A stretch of 64,000 bases of DNA from Ottelia alismoides (GCA_037367405.1 JAZKJV010011400.1:8368501-8432500), one strand, 5' to 3'; positions 34,613 to 44,084 are shown, numbered from the stretch's first letter. The notes: generated by a model from the letters alone, not told the origin. Numbers and translations: made by a program.

Positions 34613-36637
34613 TCAACTGAGCAAATGTCCGCCGCACTTGGTTTCACAGGCAGCGATGATGCTGGCCACAGCCTGGTCGACTTCAGCGCTGGTCAAGGTG
34701 CGATCGGCACTTTGAAATACGAGCGACAACAGCACGCGTTTCTTGCCGGCTCCATCCTTCTTTTCATCGCGATAGGTTTCGCGATACTCAACTTGCTGCA
34801 ATTGTGGACCACCACTAGCGCGGCAGGCCGATTCCAATTGAGCCCAGCGCAAGCTCTCGTCGAGAATAAAGTTCAGGTCGCGCGTGATCGCTGGATAGGG
34901 ACTAACACGTTGGGATCGACGGATCTCTTCTAACGCATCGACCAGAGTCTCGACAGCCAGTTCGGCCATGGCCGTCGTCGGCGCAACGCCCAGGGCTTTG
35001 GCGGTGGCTTTGCTGACCAGGCCAACGTAACCCAGCAACTTGTCACCCAGTTGATAACGCGTTGCGGTGCCGCGCTGGAACAGTTCATGTTCGAAGGCTT
35101 GCGGCGTCAGTTGCGTGCCCCGCGCGACGCATGTTGCGGCCAACTCTTCGACCAGGCCTTTGGCCACTAACAAATCATCGCCGGTCACCAAGGCCAGCGT
35201 CGATTGTTCGGTGGGCAAGCCGCCATCGCTGGCTGGCAAAAAGATCGTGGCTACTTCGTATAAATTGGCATCGCGGCCACCAACAGTTTGATTGGCTGCT
35301 CGCGCGGCTAGCAGGCTAGACAGCAGCGAGCGCCGCAGCGCCTTGGCTCCTTCCAGCAGCGGCGTATCGGTCGTCAGCGCCGGCAGACTGGTCCAGGGAC
35401 TGCCGCAGTTATCTTGAGCGGCCGGGACGACGCTGGGTGTAATCGCTTCATCTACACCATAGGAGCTGAGCACACCGCGCACACGACTGAGCACGATGTC
35501 TTTGCGGCGAACGGGCGCCACGGTCAAGGGCACGATCGCATCTTCGGGGATCTTGTCGTAACCGTAGATGCGGGCGACTTCTTCGACCAGGTCGATCTCG
35601 CGACTGACATCGCGCCGCCAACTCGGTGCGATGACCTGGAGCGTGCCTGCATCGTGGGCTTGCACCTTGCATCCCAAGGCAACCAAGATGCGCTCGACTT
35701 CCACCCGCGGCACATCGATTCCCAACACGCGCATCAATTGCGACAGCCGGAATTGAATCGGGGTTATGTTCTCTGGCGGGGCACCAGTATCGACGCAGCC
35801 GCTGGCCAGTTTGCCGCCAGCCACCTTCAAGATTAATTCGCAACAGCGACGGCTGGCCCAATCCAGTCCGCTTGGATCAGGTCGTCGTTCAAACCGATAG
35901 GACGAAGGACTGTGCAGCTTCAGTTTGCGAGCCGTGCGCCGAATGGCCAGCGGCTCGAAGGCAGCTGCTTCGATCAAGACGTTCACGGTACCGGCCGAGA
36001 TTTCGCTCTCGGCACCACCCATGACGCCGCCCAAAGCCACCGCGCCTTGGGCGTCTGCAATCACGACCGTTTGCGGATCGAGTTCATAAGTGCGATGGTC
36101 GATAGCCAGGAACTTTTCGTTGGCCTCGGCCGGCCTCACAATAATCTTGCGACCGCGCACATGGTCCAAGTCAAAGGCATGCAACGGCTGACCACACTCG
36201 AGCATCACATAGTTGGTCACATCGACCACGTTGTTGACCAGGTTCACACCGACAGCGGTCAACCTGCGAGCCAACCATTCAGGACTGGGACCGATCTTGA
36301 CGCCTTGGATAACGCGGGCCGTGTATTGCGAGCATCCTGCAGGAAAACGGTTTTCAACTTGGATCAGGTCCGCCGCTCTCAGCCCGCTATCGGCCGCCAC
36401 ATTGGCCGATGGTATGCACAGTTCGTGGCCCAAAAGCACAGCGGCTTCGCGCGCCACACCGATATGCCCCAGACAATCACTGCGGTTGCTGGTCACTTCC
36501 AGATCGATGACCGTATCGCGCCCAACGACCGTGGTCGATTCGTGATTGAGCCCCGACATGGCAAACCGGTTGGCCAGGTCGTCTGGATTACCATTTAAAC
36601 GAACGTATTGTTCCAGCCACTCCCAGCAAACCAACAT
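34613..36637 (-). CDS. pheT: Phenylalanyl-tRNA synthetase beta subunit, short form
   Basis: The 674-residue product has the beta-subunit core: B1 (MLVCWEWLEQYVRL...), B3/B4 editing domain (FDLDHVRGRKIIVRPA, GGVMGGAESEI), B5, and a C-terminal anticodon-binding B8 domain (RVSPYPAITRDLNFIL). It is about 120 residues shorter than the E. coli protein and lacks the EMAP-like OB domain usually found after residue 40, as SNRSDCLGHIG comes directly after the first 50 residues. It pairs with the PheS subunit encoded 49 bp upstream to charge tRNA-Phe. Confidence 0.95.
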   Translation of the reverse strand: MLVCWEWLEQYVRLNGNPDDLANRFAMSGLNHESTTVVGRDTVIDLEVTSNRSDCLGHIGVAREAAVLLGHELCIPSANVAADSGLRAADLIQVENRFPAGCSQYTARVIQGVKIGPSPEWLARRLTAVGVNLVNNVVDVTNYVMLECGQPLHAFDLDHVRGRKIIVRPAEANEKFLAIDHRTYELDPQTVVIADAQGAVALGGVMGGAESEISAGTVNVLIEAAAFEPLAIRRTARKLKLHSPSSYRFERRPDPSGLDWASRRCCELILKVAGGKLASGCVDTGAPPENITPIQFRLSQLMRVLGIDVPRVEVERILVALGCKVQAHDAGTLQVIAPSWRRDVSREIDLVEEVARIYGYDKIPEDAIVPLTVAPVRRKDIVLSRVRGVLSSYGVDEAITPSVVPAAQDNCGSPWTSLPALTTDTPLLEGAKALRRSLLSSLLAARAANQTVGGRDANLYEVATIFLPASDGGLPTEQSTLALVTGDDLLVAKGLVEELAATCVARGTQLTPQAFEHELFQRGTATRYQLGDKLLGYVGLVSKATAKALGVAPTTAMAELAVETLVDALEEIRRSQRVSPYPAITRDLNFILDESLRWAQLESACRASGGPQLQQVEYRETYRDEKKDGAGKKRVLLSLVFQSADRTLTSAEVDQAVASIIAACETKCGGHLLS

Positions 36638-36686
36638 GGCTTAGCCCTAACTATGCAAACATCGTCGGAGCATGCGCTCGGAAACT

Positions 36687-37727
36687 CTAAAACTGTTCCA
36701 AGAATCGCACATCGTTACGAAACAGATCGCGAATGTCTTCAACGCGATGACGGCCCATGCACAATCGTTCCACGCCCAGGCCAAAGGCAAAACCAGTAAC
36801 CTCTTCGGGATCGTAGCCCACGGCTCGCAACACGTTGGGGTCGACCATACCGGCTCCACCAAACTCGATCCAACTGCCTTTCCAGGAAAAGTCAGCCTCG
36901 ACACTGGGTTCGGTGAAGGGGAAGAAACTTGGTCGAAAACGAATCGTGACATCCGAACCCAAGTAATTGGTTGCGAACATTCGCAGGACGCTCTTCAACT
37001 GAGCCATCGTTACTGAGCGATCGATCCACAAGCCTTCCATTTGATGGAACATCGGAAAGTGAGTCTGATCGGCGGGATCTGGTCGATAGACGCGCCCCAG
37101 CGAAATGATGCGCACCGGCGGTGCATGTTTCTCCATGACGCGAATTTGTACGGTGCTAGTCTGGCTGCGCAGCAGTCGAGCATCGGGCGCTGCCGGATCG
37201 ATCGCGCCACCGGCCAGTTTGTTGGCCGTCGCCAGGAAGAAGTTGTCCAGTGGATCGCGAGCTGGATGGTCTTCAGGAATATTCAAGGCGACGAAGTTAT
37301 GCCAGGTATCTTCGACCTCGGGCCCCTCGACAACGGCAAATCCCAAGCGTCCCATGATCTGCTTGAGATGCTCGATCGTTTGGGTGATTGGATGTACGTG
37401 TCCCAAGCGGCGGCGTACGCCAGGCAGAGTTGGGTCCAAGCCGCTCGGGATGGCATCATCAGCGCCTGCTTCCACGCGCGCTGCTGCAGCGTCCAGCGCG
37501 GCTTGAATGCGATCCTTGACCTCGTTGAACTTGACGTATCCAGCCCGCTTATCAGCCGGGGCCAGGTTACCCACCTCTTTCTGAACGGCTTTCAGTTGCC
37601 CGCTGCGGGCTCCGGCATACTGCACGCGCGCAGCTTCTAAGGCGGCCGCGTCGTTGGCGGTGGCTAGCGCAGACTCAGCCTCCTGCGCCAAGCGATCAAG
37701 TGCTTGGAGTAGCTCGTCCAGTTGCAT
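36687..37727 (-). CDS. pheS: Phenylalanyl-tRNA synthetase alpha subunit
   Basis: ATG at 37727 ([11 protein letters not shown]) is preferred to the longer frame at 37829, whose first 34 residues have no similarity to the family. The 346-residue product has the N-terminal coiled coil (about 1-90) that binds tRNA, and the class II catalytic core: motif 1 ([19 protein letters not shown]), motif 2 ([25 protein letters not shown]) and motif 3 ([13 protein letters not shown]). It is transcribed between rplT and pheT. Confidence 0.95.
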   Translation of the reverse strand: MQLDELLQALDRLAQEAESALATANDAAALEAARVQYAGARSGQLKAVQKEVGNLAPADKRAGYVKFNEVKDRIQAALDAAAARVEAGADDAIPSGLDPTLPGVRRRLGHVHPITQTIEHLKQIMGRLGFAVVEGPEVEDTWHNFVALNIPEDHPARDPLDNFFLATANKLAGGAIDPAAPDARLLRSQTSTVQIRVMEKHAPPVRIISLGRVYRPDPADQTHFPMFHQMEGLWIDRSVTMAQLKSVLRMFATNYLGSDVTIRFRPSFFPFTEPSVEADFSWKGSWIEFGGAGMVDPNVLRAVGYDPEEVTGFAFGLGVERLCMGRHRVEDIRDLFRNDVRFLEQF

Positions 37728-37856
37728 GATGGGAACACATCGTCCGAAGTCTGAATCCGACCCCCGGCGCGTCGGAGCATGCGAGAGCCGCAGGACATGG
37801 GGCCGGCACAGCCAGGCAGGCCGACCCATGGCTTCTGTTGACTGACCAGTATGAAA

Positions 37857-38213
37857 TTAACTGGCCAGGGCAGACTTGACCTTTTCCACCACAGTGGCAA
37901 AGCCGGCTGGATCATGCACTGCCATCTCGGACAATTGCTTGCGATCCAAAGTGATATTGGCTTTGGTCAGACCGTGAATGAATTGGCTGTAACGCAGATC
38001 ATGCTGCTGGCAGGCAGCCGAGATACGGATGATCCACAACCGACGGAATTGACGTTTCTTGGCGCGACGGTCGCGGAAAGCGAATACACCTGCGCGGACG
38101 AGCGTCTCCTTGGCGGTACGCAGCAGTTTGCGACGACCACCTACATAACCAGCAGCGCGTTTCAGAATACGCTTGTTGGCTTGCCGCCTGGCGGCACCTT
38201 TACGTGTTCTCAT
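37857..38213 (-). CDS. rplT: 50S ribosomal protein L20
   Basis: The 118-residue basic product matches L20 in length and sequence (ARRQANKRILKRAAGYVGGRRKLLRTAKE, AFRDRRAKKRQFRRLWIIRISAA). L20 binds 23S rRNA early in assembly and represses its own operon in other bacteria. A 335-bp region rich in hairpins separates it from rpmI, instead of the usual short gap. pheS follows after 129 bp. Confidence 0.96.
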   Translation of the reverse strand: MRTRKGAARRQANKRILKRAAGYVGGRRKLLRTAKETLVRAGVFAFRDRRAKKRQFRRLWIIRISAACQQHDLRYSQFIHGLTKANITLDRKQLSEMAVHDPAGFATVVEKVKSALAS

Positions 38214-38548
38214 GGAACGAAATCACTTTCAAAACTGTCTACCTCAGGTCCCGCCGTTTATCGGTCACAAGCTCTGCAGAGCAGACCTGAACCTTGCCAA
38301 CCCCAGAGGGGATCATCGTGGCCGCTAAAGGGCACACCGGGTTGCGTTGTTGTTTCGGCGGAGTTGAAACCCAGGTAACTGGACTAAAAACCCCTCTGTT
38401 GTCTCATCACCGGGCAGATCTCTATGCACGACGTGCAACCCAGATCTGCCTGACCCGATGACCAAAGCTGCGGCTGGCATCTTTGGTCATCAAGTGCTCA
38501 AAGCTCCGTGAAATCTCTACCGGTTGGTAGCGATCACGCCTGGGCCAG
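38214..38548 (-). ncRNA. Structured rpmI-rplT intercistronic leader (candidate cis-regulatory RNA)
   Basis: Several stem-loops are visible in this 335-nt stretch: GATGACCAAAG (38457-38467) pairs perfectly with CTTTGGTCATC (38481-38491) around a 13-base loop; GGCAGATCT (38413-38421) pairs with AGATCTGCC (38442-38450) around an inner GCACG-A-CGTGC stem; TCAGGTC pairs with GACCTGA around a GCTCTGCAGAGC palindrome near 38245-38290. A site where L20 represses translation is plausible by analogy; not demonstrated. Confidence 0.5.
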
Positions 38549-38752
38549 TTAGTAGCTGTTGTGACGCAGGGCGTCATGAATCATGCGGGTAAACGGGGTG
38601 TCTAGCACCCGGGTACCGCGCAAGTTTCGCTTGCGTTTCTGGCTCATGCGCACTGCCAGGTGGCTGGTGCCCGCTCCGCGGTGCTTGACCTTGCCGTTGG
38701 CAGTGATGCGGAACCGCTTCTTGGTTCCTTTGTGCGTTTTCATCTTGGGCAT
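38549..38752 (-). CDS. rpmI: 50S ribosomal protein L35
   Basis: The 67-residue, strongly basic product is a standard L35 (MPKMKTHKGTKKRFRITANGKVKHRGAGTSH-type start, residues 1-31). It is a small protein of the large subunit. infC, which usually precedes it, is 11 kb away in this window, so this is a split version of the infC-rpmI-rplT group. Confidence 0.95.
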   Translation of the reverse strand: MPKMKTHKGTKKRFRITANGKVKHRGAGTSHLAVRMSQKRKRNLRGTRVLDTPFTRMIHDALRHNSY

Positions 38753-39146
38753 ATTCGGCTGGCTCCCTGGAGTCTGGCCTCAGGTGCGAAATACTAGTGC
38801 GTGTATCGGAAAACGCAGGATTCTAACGGCAGTTTGTTTCATCCACAAGGCGTAATCATTTCCCCCACCTCAGGAATTGGTGGTGGCAGAGAACGGTGTC
38901 TTCTACTCAGACTATCTTCACACCCAACTGCCGCTTCAGTCCTGGGCTGACGCGAGGTGAAGACAACGGGCCTGGCCAAAGACGCTCTTGCTGGCTGCCA
39001 GCGGCTCGGCAGCGCCGCTCTGCGCGCCCTGCGATTTCGTCTATTTCCGTCCGGGCAGCGCCCCGTCGCGCGTTTCCCTGGGCCAACGGACAATGTATCT
39101 TGCTAGCGTAAATCGATTCTCGTTCCCTTTCGTGAGGCCACCTAAA
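38753..39146. other. Divergent spacer between rpmI and lemA
   Basis: This spacer must hold the promoters of the leftward rpmI operon and the rightward LemA gene. Open frames are short and without recognisable coding character; the frame running into lemA from 38988 is an unlikely extension. GAGG at 39133-39136 may be the lemA ribosome-binding site. Confidence 0.5.
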
Positions 39147-39746
39147 ATGCCGGCAGTGCTAACCGTCTTGATCGTCCTGGGCGTGATGGTCGTCCTCTTT
39201 TTGCTGTACCTGGTCTCGATCTACAACAACCTGGTAACGCTCAAGAATCGTTTTCAGAATGCGCTCGCCCAGATCGATGTGCAGCTCAAGCGTCGCTACG
39301 AATTGATTCCCAACCTGGTCGAAGTGGCCAAGGGATTCATGAAACACGAGCGTGAAACGTTGGAAGCGGTGATCAAAGCCCGCAACACGGCCTTCAGTGC
39401 TGCCCAAGCCGCGGTCGCCGATCCAACCAATGCACAAGCCATGCAGGGCCTTTCGACCGCCGAAACCGCTTTGGCCGGCAGCATGACCAAGTTCCTGGGA
39501 CTAGCCGAAGCGTATCCAGACCTCAAAGCCAACCAGAATATGCTCGCCTTGCAAGAAGAACTCGCCAGCACTGAGAACAAAGTGGCTTTCTCGCGGCAAG
39601 CCTACAACGATGCTGTGACTAGCTACAACATCGCTATTGAACAGTTCCCCAGCAATATCGTGGCTAACTTCGGTAACTTCCGTCAGGCTACTTTATTCGA
39701 GGTCGATCAACCAGCCGAACGCGCGCCGGTGAAGGTTCAGTTTTAA
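39147..39746 (+). CDS. LemA family protein
   Basis: ATG at 39147 (MPAVLTVLIVLGVMVVLFLL) gives the family-typical 199 residues: one N-terminal membrane helix, the LemA motif (VSIYNNLVTLKNRFQNALAQIDVQLKRRYELIPNLVEVAKGF, residues about 20-62 overall), and a helical coiled domain with the AYPDLKANQNMLALQEELASTENKV segment. The longer frame from 38988 has no supporting signal. LemA proteins are often encoded with M48 or TPM proteins; here an M48 protease follows after 54 bp. Confidence 0.9.
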   Translation: MPAVLTVLIVLGVMVVLFLLYLVSIYNNLVTLKNRFQNALAQIDVQLKRRYELIPNLVEVAKGFMKHERETLEAVIKARNTAFSAAQAAVADPTNAQAMQGLSTAETALAGSMTKFLGLAEAYPDLKANQNMLALQEELASTENKVAFSRQAYNDAVTSYNIAIEQFPSNIVANFGNFRQATLFEVDQPAERAPVKVQF

Positions 39747-39800
39747 CTCTGCTCGACATCGCCATCACCGGAAAGCACTCTATCGCCGGAAAGCACTTGC

Positions 39801-41798
39801 GTGGACTTCTTCGAGCATCAAGATCGAGCCCGTCGCGGCACCCTGTGGCTTGTGATAGTCTTTGCCGTGGCCGTCGTGATGGTGGTCCTGGCAGTGTATG
39901 CCGCCGCAATTGGCATCGTGGCCATAAGCGAACGAGGCGACCATCCCACGGGCCAGATACGCTTGTGGATCCCGGAACTGTTTGCGGCCGTGACCGCCGG
40001 GACGCTGATCGTGATCTCAACCGGCAGCCTCTACAAGATCTGGCAAATCGGCGGTAGCGGACAGCAAGTCGCTTTGGCCCTGGGCGGTCATCAAGTCAAC
40101 GCCAACACGCGCGACTTGGGTGAACGCGTACTGCTAAATGTAGTGGAGGAGATGGCCTTGGCCTCGGGCACACCTGTGCCACCGGTCTATGTCATGGATG
40201 AAACGGGCATCAATGCATTTGCCGCGGGAACCACACCCCAGAACGCAGTCATTGGCGTAACGCGAGGAGCGATCACAACTCTCTCGCGCGATCAACTGCA
40301 GGGAGTCATCGCACACGAGTTCAGCCATATTCTCAATGGCGACATGCGGATGAACATCCGCTTGATGGGCTGGCTGCATGGCATCTTATTGCTGGCGTCA
40401 ATCGGTTACATCCTGGTTCGAGTCGCTGGTTCTGGTTCGTCTTCCAGCAGCAGCAAGAAGAACGACAATGGCGCAATCTTTATTGTGGCTGGCCTGGCGC
40501 TGATTGTGATCGGTTATGTCGGTGTGTTCTTCGCTCAACTGATCAAAGCGGCGGTTTCGCGTCAGCGAGAGTTTTTGGCCGATGCCTCGGCTGTGCAGTT
40601 CACCCGTAACCCCGATGGCATCAGTACGGCTCTGATGAAGATCGGCGGCTGGAAAGATCATTCCAAGGTCGCCTCGGCTGCCGCAGAAGAAGCCAGTCAC
40701 ATGTTCTTCGGCAGCGCAGTGACCGCCAACTTGTTTGCAACTCACCCACCGCTGGGTGAGCGGATTCGAAGGATCAACCCGAACTTTGATGGTACTTTTC
40801 CGCAGGTCTTGCCGGTTCGACACTCGCCAGAAGAGATCATCGATCCCAACTCGCTCGCTCAACTTCGCAGCCAGGCAACCATGGGCCTGGCTTCCGGCAG
40901 CTCTTCCAGCGACAGCCCAATTGCCAAGGCACATGCCAACGCTGTGGCTGGAGCCGAACAAGTAGCCGAGCATCCCGAGGTCGTGGTCGAATCCATCGGC
41001 CAGCCCTCGGTCGAGCACATCCAGCAGATCCACGGTTTGATCGACCAACTGGAGCCAGTGTTGTCGACCAACGTGCGCGATCCCCTGGGAGCCATCTCGG
41101 TCGTCTACGCGTTACTGCTGGCACCAGCGGACGATCCCATGCGAGCGCATCAACTCAGCACGCTTGAACAAATGTCCGATGCGCTGGTAATGTCCGAAGT
41201 AGCCCGCGTGTTACCGGCCATCGATCGCCTGACGGCCGAACAGCGATTGCCAGTGGCCTGCCTGGCTTTGCCGGCCTTGCACCAACTTTCACCCGCCCAG
41301 ACGCTTGAGTTTCAGCACAACTCGCGAGCCCTGATTCGCATCGACAATCGCACGACTCTCTTTGAGTTCGCGGTCCAGCGTTTCATCGCCAAACGACTGG
41401 TCAGTCGCCTGCAGCGCCAGCCAGCCAGATTGATCAGCCAGCGGCCCATAGCGCAATTTCAAGCCGACTTTGCCAACGTGCTTTCGACGCTGGCCCGCGT
41501 GGGTAATCCGCAAGCTCCACAAGCCGCGTTTGATGTCGGCCTGGCCGCGTTGGATCAGCACGGCTCGCCGCTCAAGAGCAGCCGTCTACTGGAGGCCGAA
41601 GCGCTCAGCGTGGCCTCGCTGGATAAAGCCTTGGACCAACTCGAACTGGCAGCCCCCTCGAGCAAACGCAGCATGCTCGCTGCGTTTGCTGCCTGTATCG
41701 GAGCCGATCATCGCGTCTCGATCGAAGAGGGCGAATTGCTGCGCGTGATCGCCGATGCCCTGGGCTGCCCGGTGCCGCCGTTAAGCGGTAAGCGGTAA
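39801..41798 (+). CDS. M48-family membrane zinc metalloprotease with C-terminal extension
   Basis: GTG start, 665 residues. Two membrane helices (about 14-44 and 58-76) precede the M48 domain with the zinc motif HEFSH (172-176) and the third ligand Glu in RQREFLADASAVQFTRNP near 255; two further hydrophobic segments lie near 188-205 and 225-245, as in HtpX. About 300 residues follow that are not in HtpX; the last part (KRSMLAAFAACIGADHRVSIEEGELLRVIADALG) resembles a TerB-like helical domain. It likely acts in membrane protein quality control with LemA. The last four residues and the stop come from a short tandem repeat. Confidence 0.88.
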   Translation: MDFFEHQDRARRGTLWLVIVFAVAVVMVVLAVYAAAIGIVAISERGDHPTGQIRLWIPELFAAVTAGTLIVISTGSLYKIWQIGGSGQQVALALGGHQVNANTRDLGERVLLNVVEEMALASGTPVPPVYVMDETGINAFAAGTTPQNAVIGVTRGAITTLSRDQLQGVIAHEFSHILNGDMRMNIRLMGWLHGILLLASIGYILVRVAGSGSSSSSSKKNDNGAIFIVAGLALIVIGYVGVFFAQLIKAAVSRQREFLADASAVQFTRNPDGISTALMKIGGWKDHSKVASAAAEEASHMFFGSAVTANLFATHPPLGERIRRINPNFDGTFPQVLPVRHSPEEIIDPNSLAQLRSQATMGLASGSSSSDSPIAKAHANAVAGAEQVAEHPEVVVESIGQPSVEHIQQIHGLIDQLEPVLSTNVRDPLGAISVVYALLLAPADDPMRAHQLSTLEQMSDALVMSEVARVLPAIDRLTAEQRLPVACLALPALHQLSPAQTLEFQHNSRALIRIDNRTTLFEFAVQRFIAKRLVSRLQRQPARLISQRPIAQFQADFANVLSTLARVGNPQAPQAAFDVGLAALDQHGSPLKSSRLLEAEALSVASLDKALDQLELAAPSSKRSMLAAFAACIGADHRVSIEEGELLRVIADALGCPVPPLSGKR

Positions 41799-41831
41799 GG
41801 TGTAAGGTGTAAGGTGTAAGGTGTAAGGTGC
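41783..41831. repeat. Short tandem repeat at the M48 protease stop codon
   Basis: AAGCGGT is repeated twice and is followed by four copies of the heptamer GTAAGGT. The stop TAA of the protease gene lies within it, so slippage would change only the last few residues. A REP-like element follows at once. Confidence 0.7.
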
Positions 41832-41899
41832 GTAGCCACCGCCTGCCAGACGGTGGACGCGAAAGTTAACGCTTTCCACCGCTTGGCAGCGGTGGCTAC
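41832..41899. repeat. GTAGCCACCG-type palindromic repeat (type copy)
   Basis: This 68-bp element begins GTAGCCACCGCC and ends GGCAGCGGTGGCTAC. Each half is a hairpin (CCACCG...CGGTGG and CCACCG...CGGTGG) around a central GTTAACGC. It lies between the convergent M48 and DUF1080 genes, where it may end both transcripts. Copies at 51920, 53979, 54809, 63329 and 12949 follow the same plan. Confidence 0.8.
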
Positions 41900-41961
41900 G
41901 AAGACTTCTTCCAGTGAGCTTGCCCAGCTTAGCAAGTGGCGCTATCCAGTTAAGCTGTGAG

Positions 41962-42966
41962 CTACTTCTTGATGACCCAGATGTTGCGGTAGACCACGGG
42001 GTTGCCGTGGCCTTGCAGGTAAACGCCTTCGGCAGAGGGGCCTTCGGGTAAACGGCCTGGAGTGCCATGCTTCAGTTCCAGGTTGTCGTGAATGACGACG
42101 CCGTTGTGACGCAAGGTCAGTCGTGCGTTGCTGGTCTTGCTGCCTGAGGCATCGTAACGAGCAGCGGTAAAGTCGATGTCGTAGGTCTGCCACGCCAGCG
42201 GCGGATAGCACATATTGACCTTCGGCTTGGCGATCTGATAGATGCCCCCACACTCGTTGTTCTCACCGCTGAGGCCAAACGAGTCGAGCACTTGCACCTC
42301 ATAACGACTCTGGACATAGACGCCACTATTGCCCCGCGCTTGGCCGCGCGCCTCTGGACGGAAGGGCGTACGGAATTCGATGTGCATTTCGTGGTCACCA
42401 AACTTTTCGCGGCTGACCGTATCGGCCATCAGCAGTTTGTCTTCGGTCAACTTGCCGCCTTCAAATTGATCGGCTGATGAACCATCAAACAGGACGATCG
42501 CCCCAGCCGGCGGACGCTTGCCCAGCGTGCTGCTCTGGCGATTGACCCTGGTCAGCTTGCCCAGCGTCTGGCCATTAGCGGAAACCGTGATCGATTCCGC
42601 CGTGACTTCGGCCCTGACCGCTGAAGAGACGTCGTCACCTTTAAAGACGATGCGCTCACCCTCGCGTTTGCCTTCAGAGAAACGTTTATCGCTGCCTGGC
42701 GTGTAGCCGTCGCCTGGCAAACCATCCGGGTATCCCACCAGGCGATAGTCGTCTTTGCCCATAGCAATGACTTGCGCGCCCCAGATTTGTCCATTGTTCA
42801 CTTCCAACTTGCCTTTGTATTCGCCCTGTAGCGCGAACTGGTCGCCGGCATGGTTGGGGTCGGTGAAAGTTGGACCGTCGTCGTCGGCTGCGAAAATCAT
42901 TGCGGCACTGAGCAGGGACAGGGTACATGCGCCAAAGGTGATGCGCGAGAGTCGGGTAACAAGCAT
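41962..42966 (-). CDS. DUF1080 (3-keto-disaccharide hydrolase) domain protein, secreted
   Basis: The 334-residue product begins with a signal peptide (cleavage probably after AMIFA, about residue 26). The C-terminal 200 residues are a DUF1080 domain of concanavalin-like beta-sandwich fold, with GAIVLFDGSSADQFEGG, the GNSGVYVQSRYEVQVLDSFG segment and the closing GHGNPVVYRNIWVIKK. Some relatives hydrolyse 3-keto-glycosides, which fits the oxidoreductases of the Gfo/Idh/MocA type common in planctomycetes. The N-terminal part is extra. Function here is inferred from the family. Confidence 0.9.
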   Translation of the reverse strand: MLVTRLSRITFGACTLSLLSAAMIFAADDDGPTFTDPNHAGDQFALQGEYKGKLEVNNGQIWGAQVIAMGKDDYRLVGYPDGLPGDGYTPGSDKRFSEGKREGERIVFKGDDVSSAVRAEVTAESITVSANGQTLGKLTRVNRQSSTLGKRPPAGAIVLFDGSSADQFEGGKLTEDKLLMADTVSREKFGDHEMHIEFRTPFRPEARGQARGNSGVYVQSRYEVQVLDSFGLSGENNECGGIYQIAKPKVNMCYPPLAWQTYDIDFTAARYDASGSKTSNARLTLRHNGVVIHDNLELKHGTPGRLPEGPSAEGVYLQGHGNPVVYRNIWVIKK

Positions 42967-43136
42967 GGTGAATCCTTGGGGAAGGAAAGGGCAGGAACGG
43001 ACGATCCAAGCTTACGCACAGGCACACACGGCCTTAAGGTCTTGGATCGACAAGACATGCTTCAGCACAGGAGGGTAGAGCGGCTGGTGGACAACGTGCA
43101 ACAAACCAAAGGCAGTTTGTATCGCGCGCCGGTTCC

Positions 43137-44084
43137 TCAGTCGCTATCTTCAGGACCTTGGGGAGGTTCGTAGCTGAATTCTTGCCACTTGACATTGTAG
43201 TCCATCGGCTCGATGCGGAGCACGAGATCTCCACCCTGAAACAGACGCACCGTGCCACTCGACTGGCTGACGACGATCGCAACCGCTTTGGTGATTTGCG
43301 AGATGGCTGCCCCGGCCCAGTGACGCGAGCCCAAACCTTTCGATAACGTCAGGTCGGTGTGTTTGACTTCGATGATCTGTCGGCTCTTTTCGACCACGCC
43401 TTCCGGAGAGACCACAAAAGCGCCGTCCATCTGCGCGATCTCTTTGATGTCCTCGCGCACGCGTGGATCAAACAGATTGCGACTCTTGCGATCGTAGCCG
43501 CGCACCGGGTCCAGGCCGCTATCTTTGCAATGGGTCAACACGCGCCGCGTATCGCCCATGACGAACATCGTGCCAACTTTTTTGCCTTCGCGACCTTCGC
43601 GTCCGATTTGAGTGGCCAGGTCGATGACTACTTTGAGACTCTTCAGAGGAACGCTGCTCTCGAGTTGCTGCAGATCGCGCGAGGTCAGCCGACGCATGCG
43701 ATCGTCCAAGCGAATCAGGCTGATCGAGTCCATCTTCTGATGCTCAAAGCCACTGTAGACGGCGATGACATCACAATTGTTTTTGAGAAACTGGTCAGCC
43801 ACCGCCTCCAGCAGCGCGTGCTGCAAGCGTTCCAGCAGCGGTGACTTTTCTTTGTTCAAGGGCAATGGCAGCAGACCTGCTTCGCTGGCGCCGGCCAGGT
43901 CCTGTTCAGAGTCAGCCGCCACGATGACGCGGGCAACGTTTTCTGGTATCGCTTGTCGCAAACGTTGCCAGTCGGTGCTGCCATCCAGTAGCACCAACAG
44001 AGCGTCGGCATGAGCTTCCGTCACCAGCGCACCGGCCGCCTGCAAAATCGTCGTGAATTGCTTGGTGAACTTGTGGGCGGACAT
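43137..44084 (-). CDS. Diadenylate cyclase (DisA_N/DAC domain) protein
   Basis: The 315-residue product has an N-terminal domain with a pyruvate-kinase-like fold (about 1-95, inferred) and a DAC domain (about 150-290). The ATP/metal motif DGA is at 220-222, and the second motif, usually RHR, reads RHW at 254-256 (GLGSRHWAGAAISQ). It should make c-di-AMP from two ATP. No phosphodiesterase or potassium transporter is encoded next to it. The protein has no transmembrane segments, so it is cytoplasmic. The gene is monocistronic. Confidence 0.85.
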   Translation of the reverse strand: MSAHKFTKQFTTILQAAGALVTEAHADALLVLLDGSTDWQRLRQAIPENVARVIVAADSEQDLAGASEAGLLPLPLNKEKSPLLERLQHALLEAVADQFLKNNCDVIAVYSGFEHQKMDSISLIRLDDRMRRLTSRDLQQLESSVPLKSLKVVIDLATQIGREGREGKKVGTMFVMGDTRRVLTHCKDSGLDPVRGYDRKSRNLFDPRVREDIKEIAQMDGAFVVSPEGVVEKSRQIIEVKHTDLTLSKGLGSRHWAGAAISQITKAVAIVVSQSSGTVRLFQGGDLVLRIEPMDYNVKWQEFSYEPPQGPEDSD

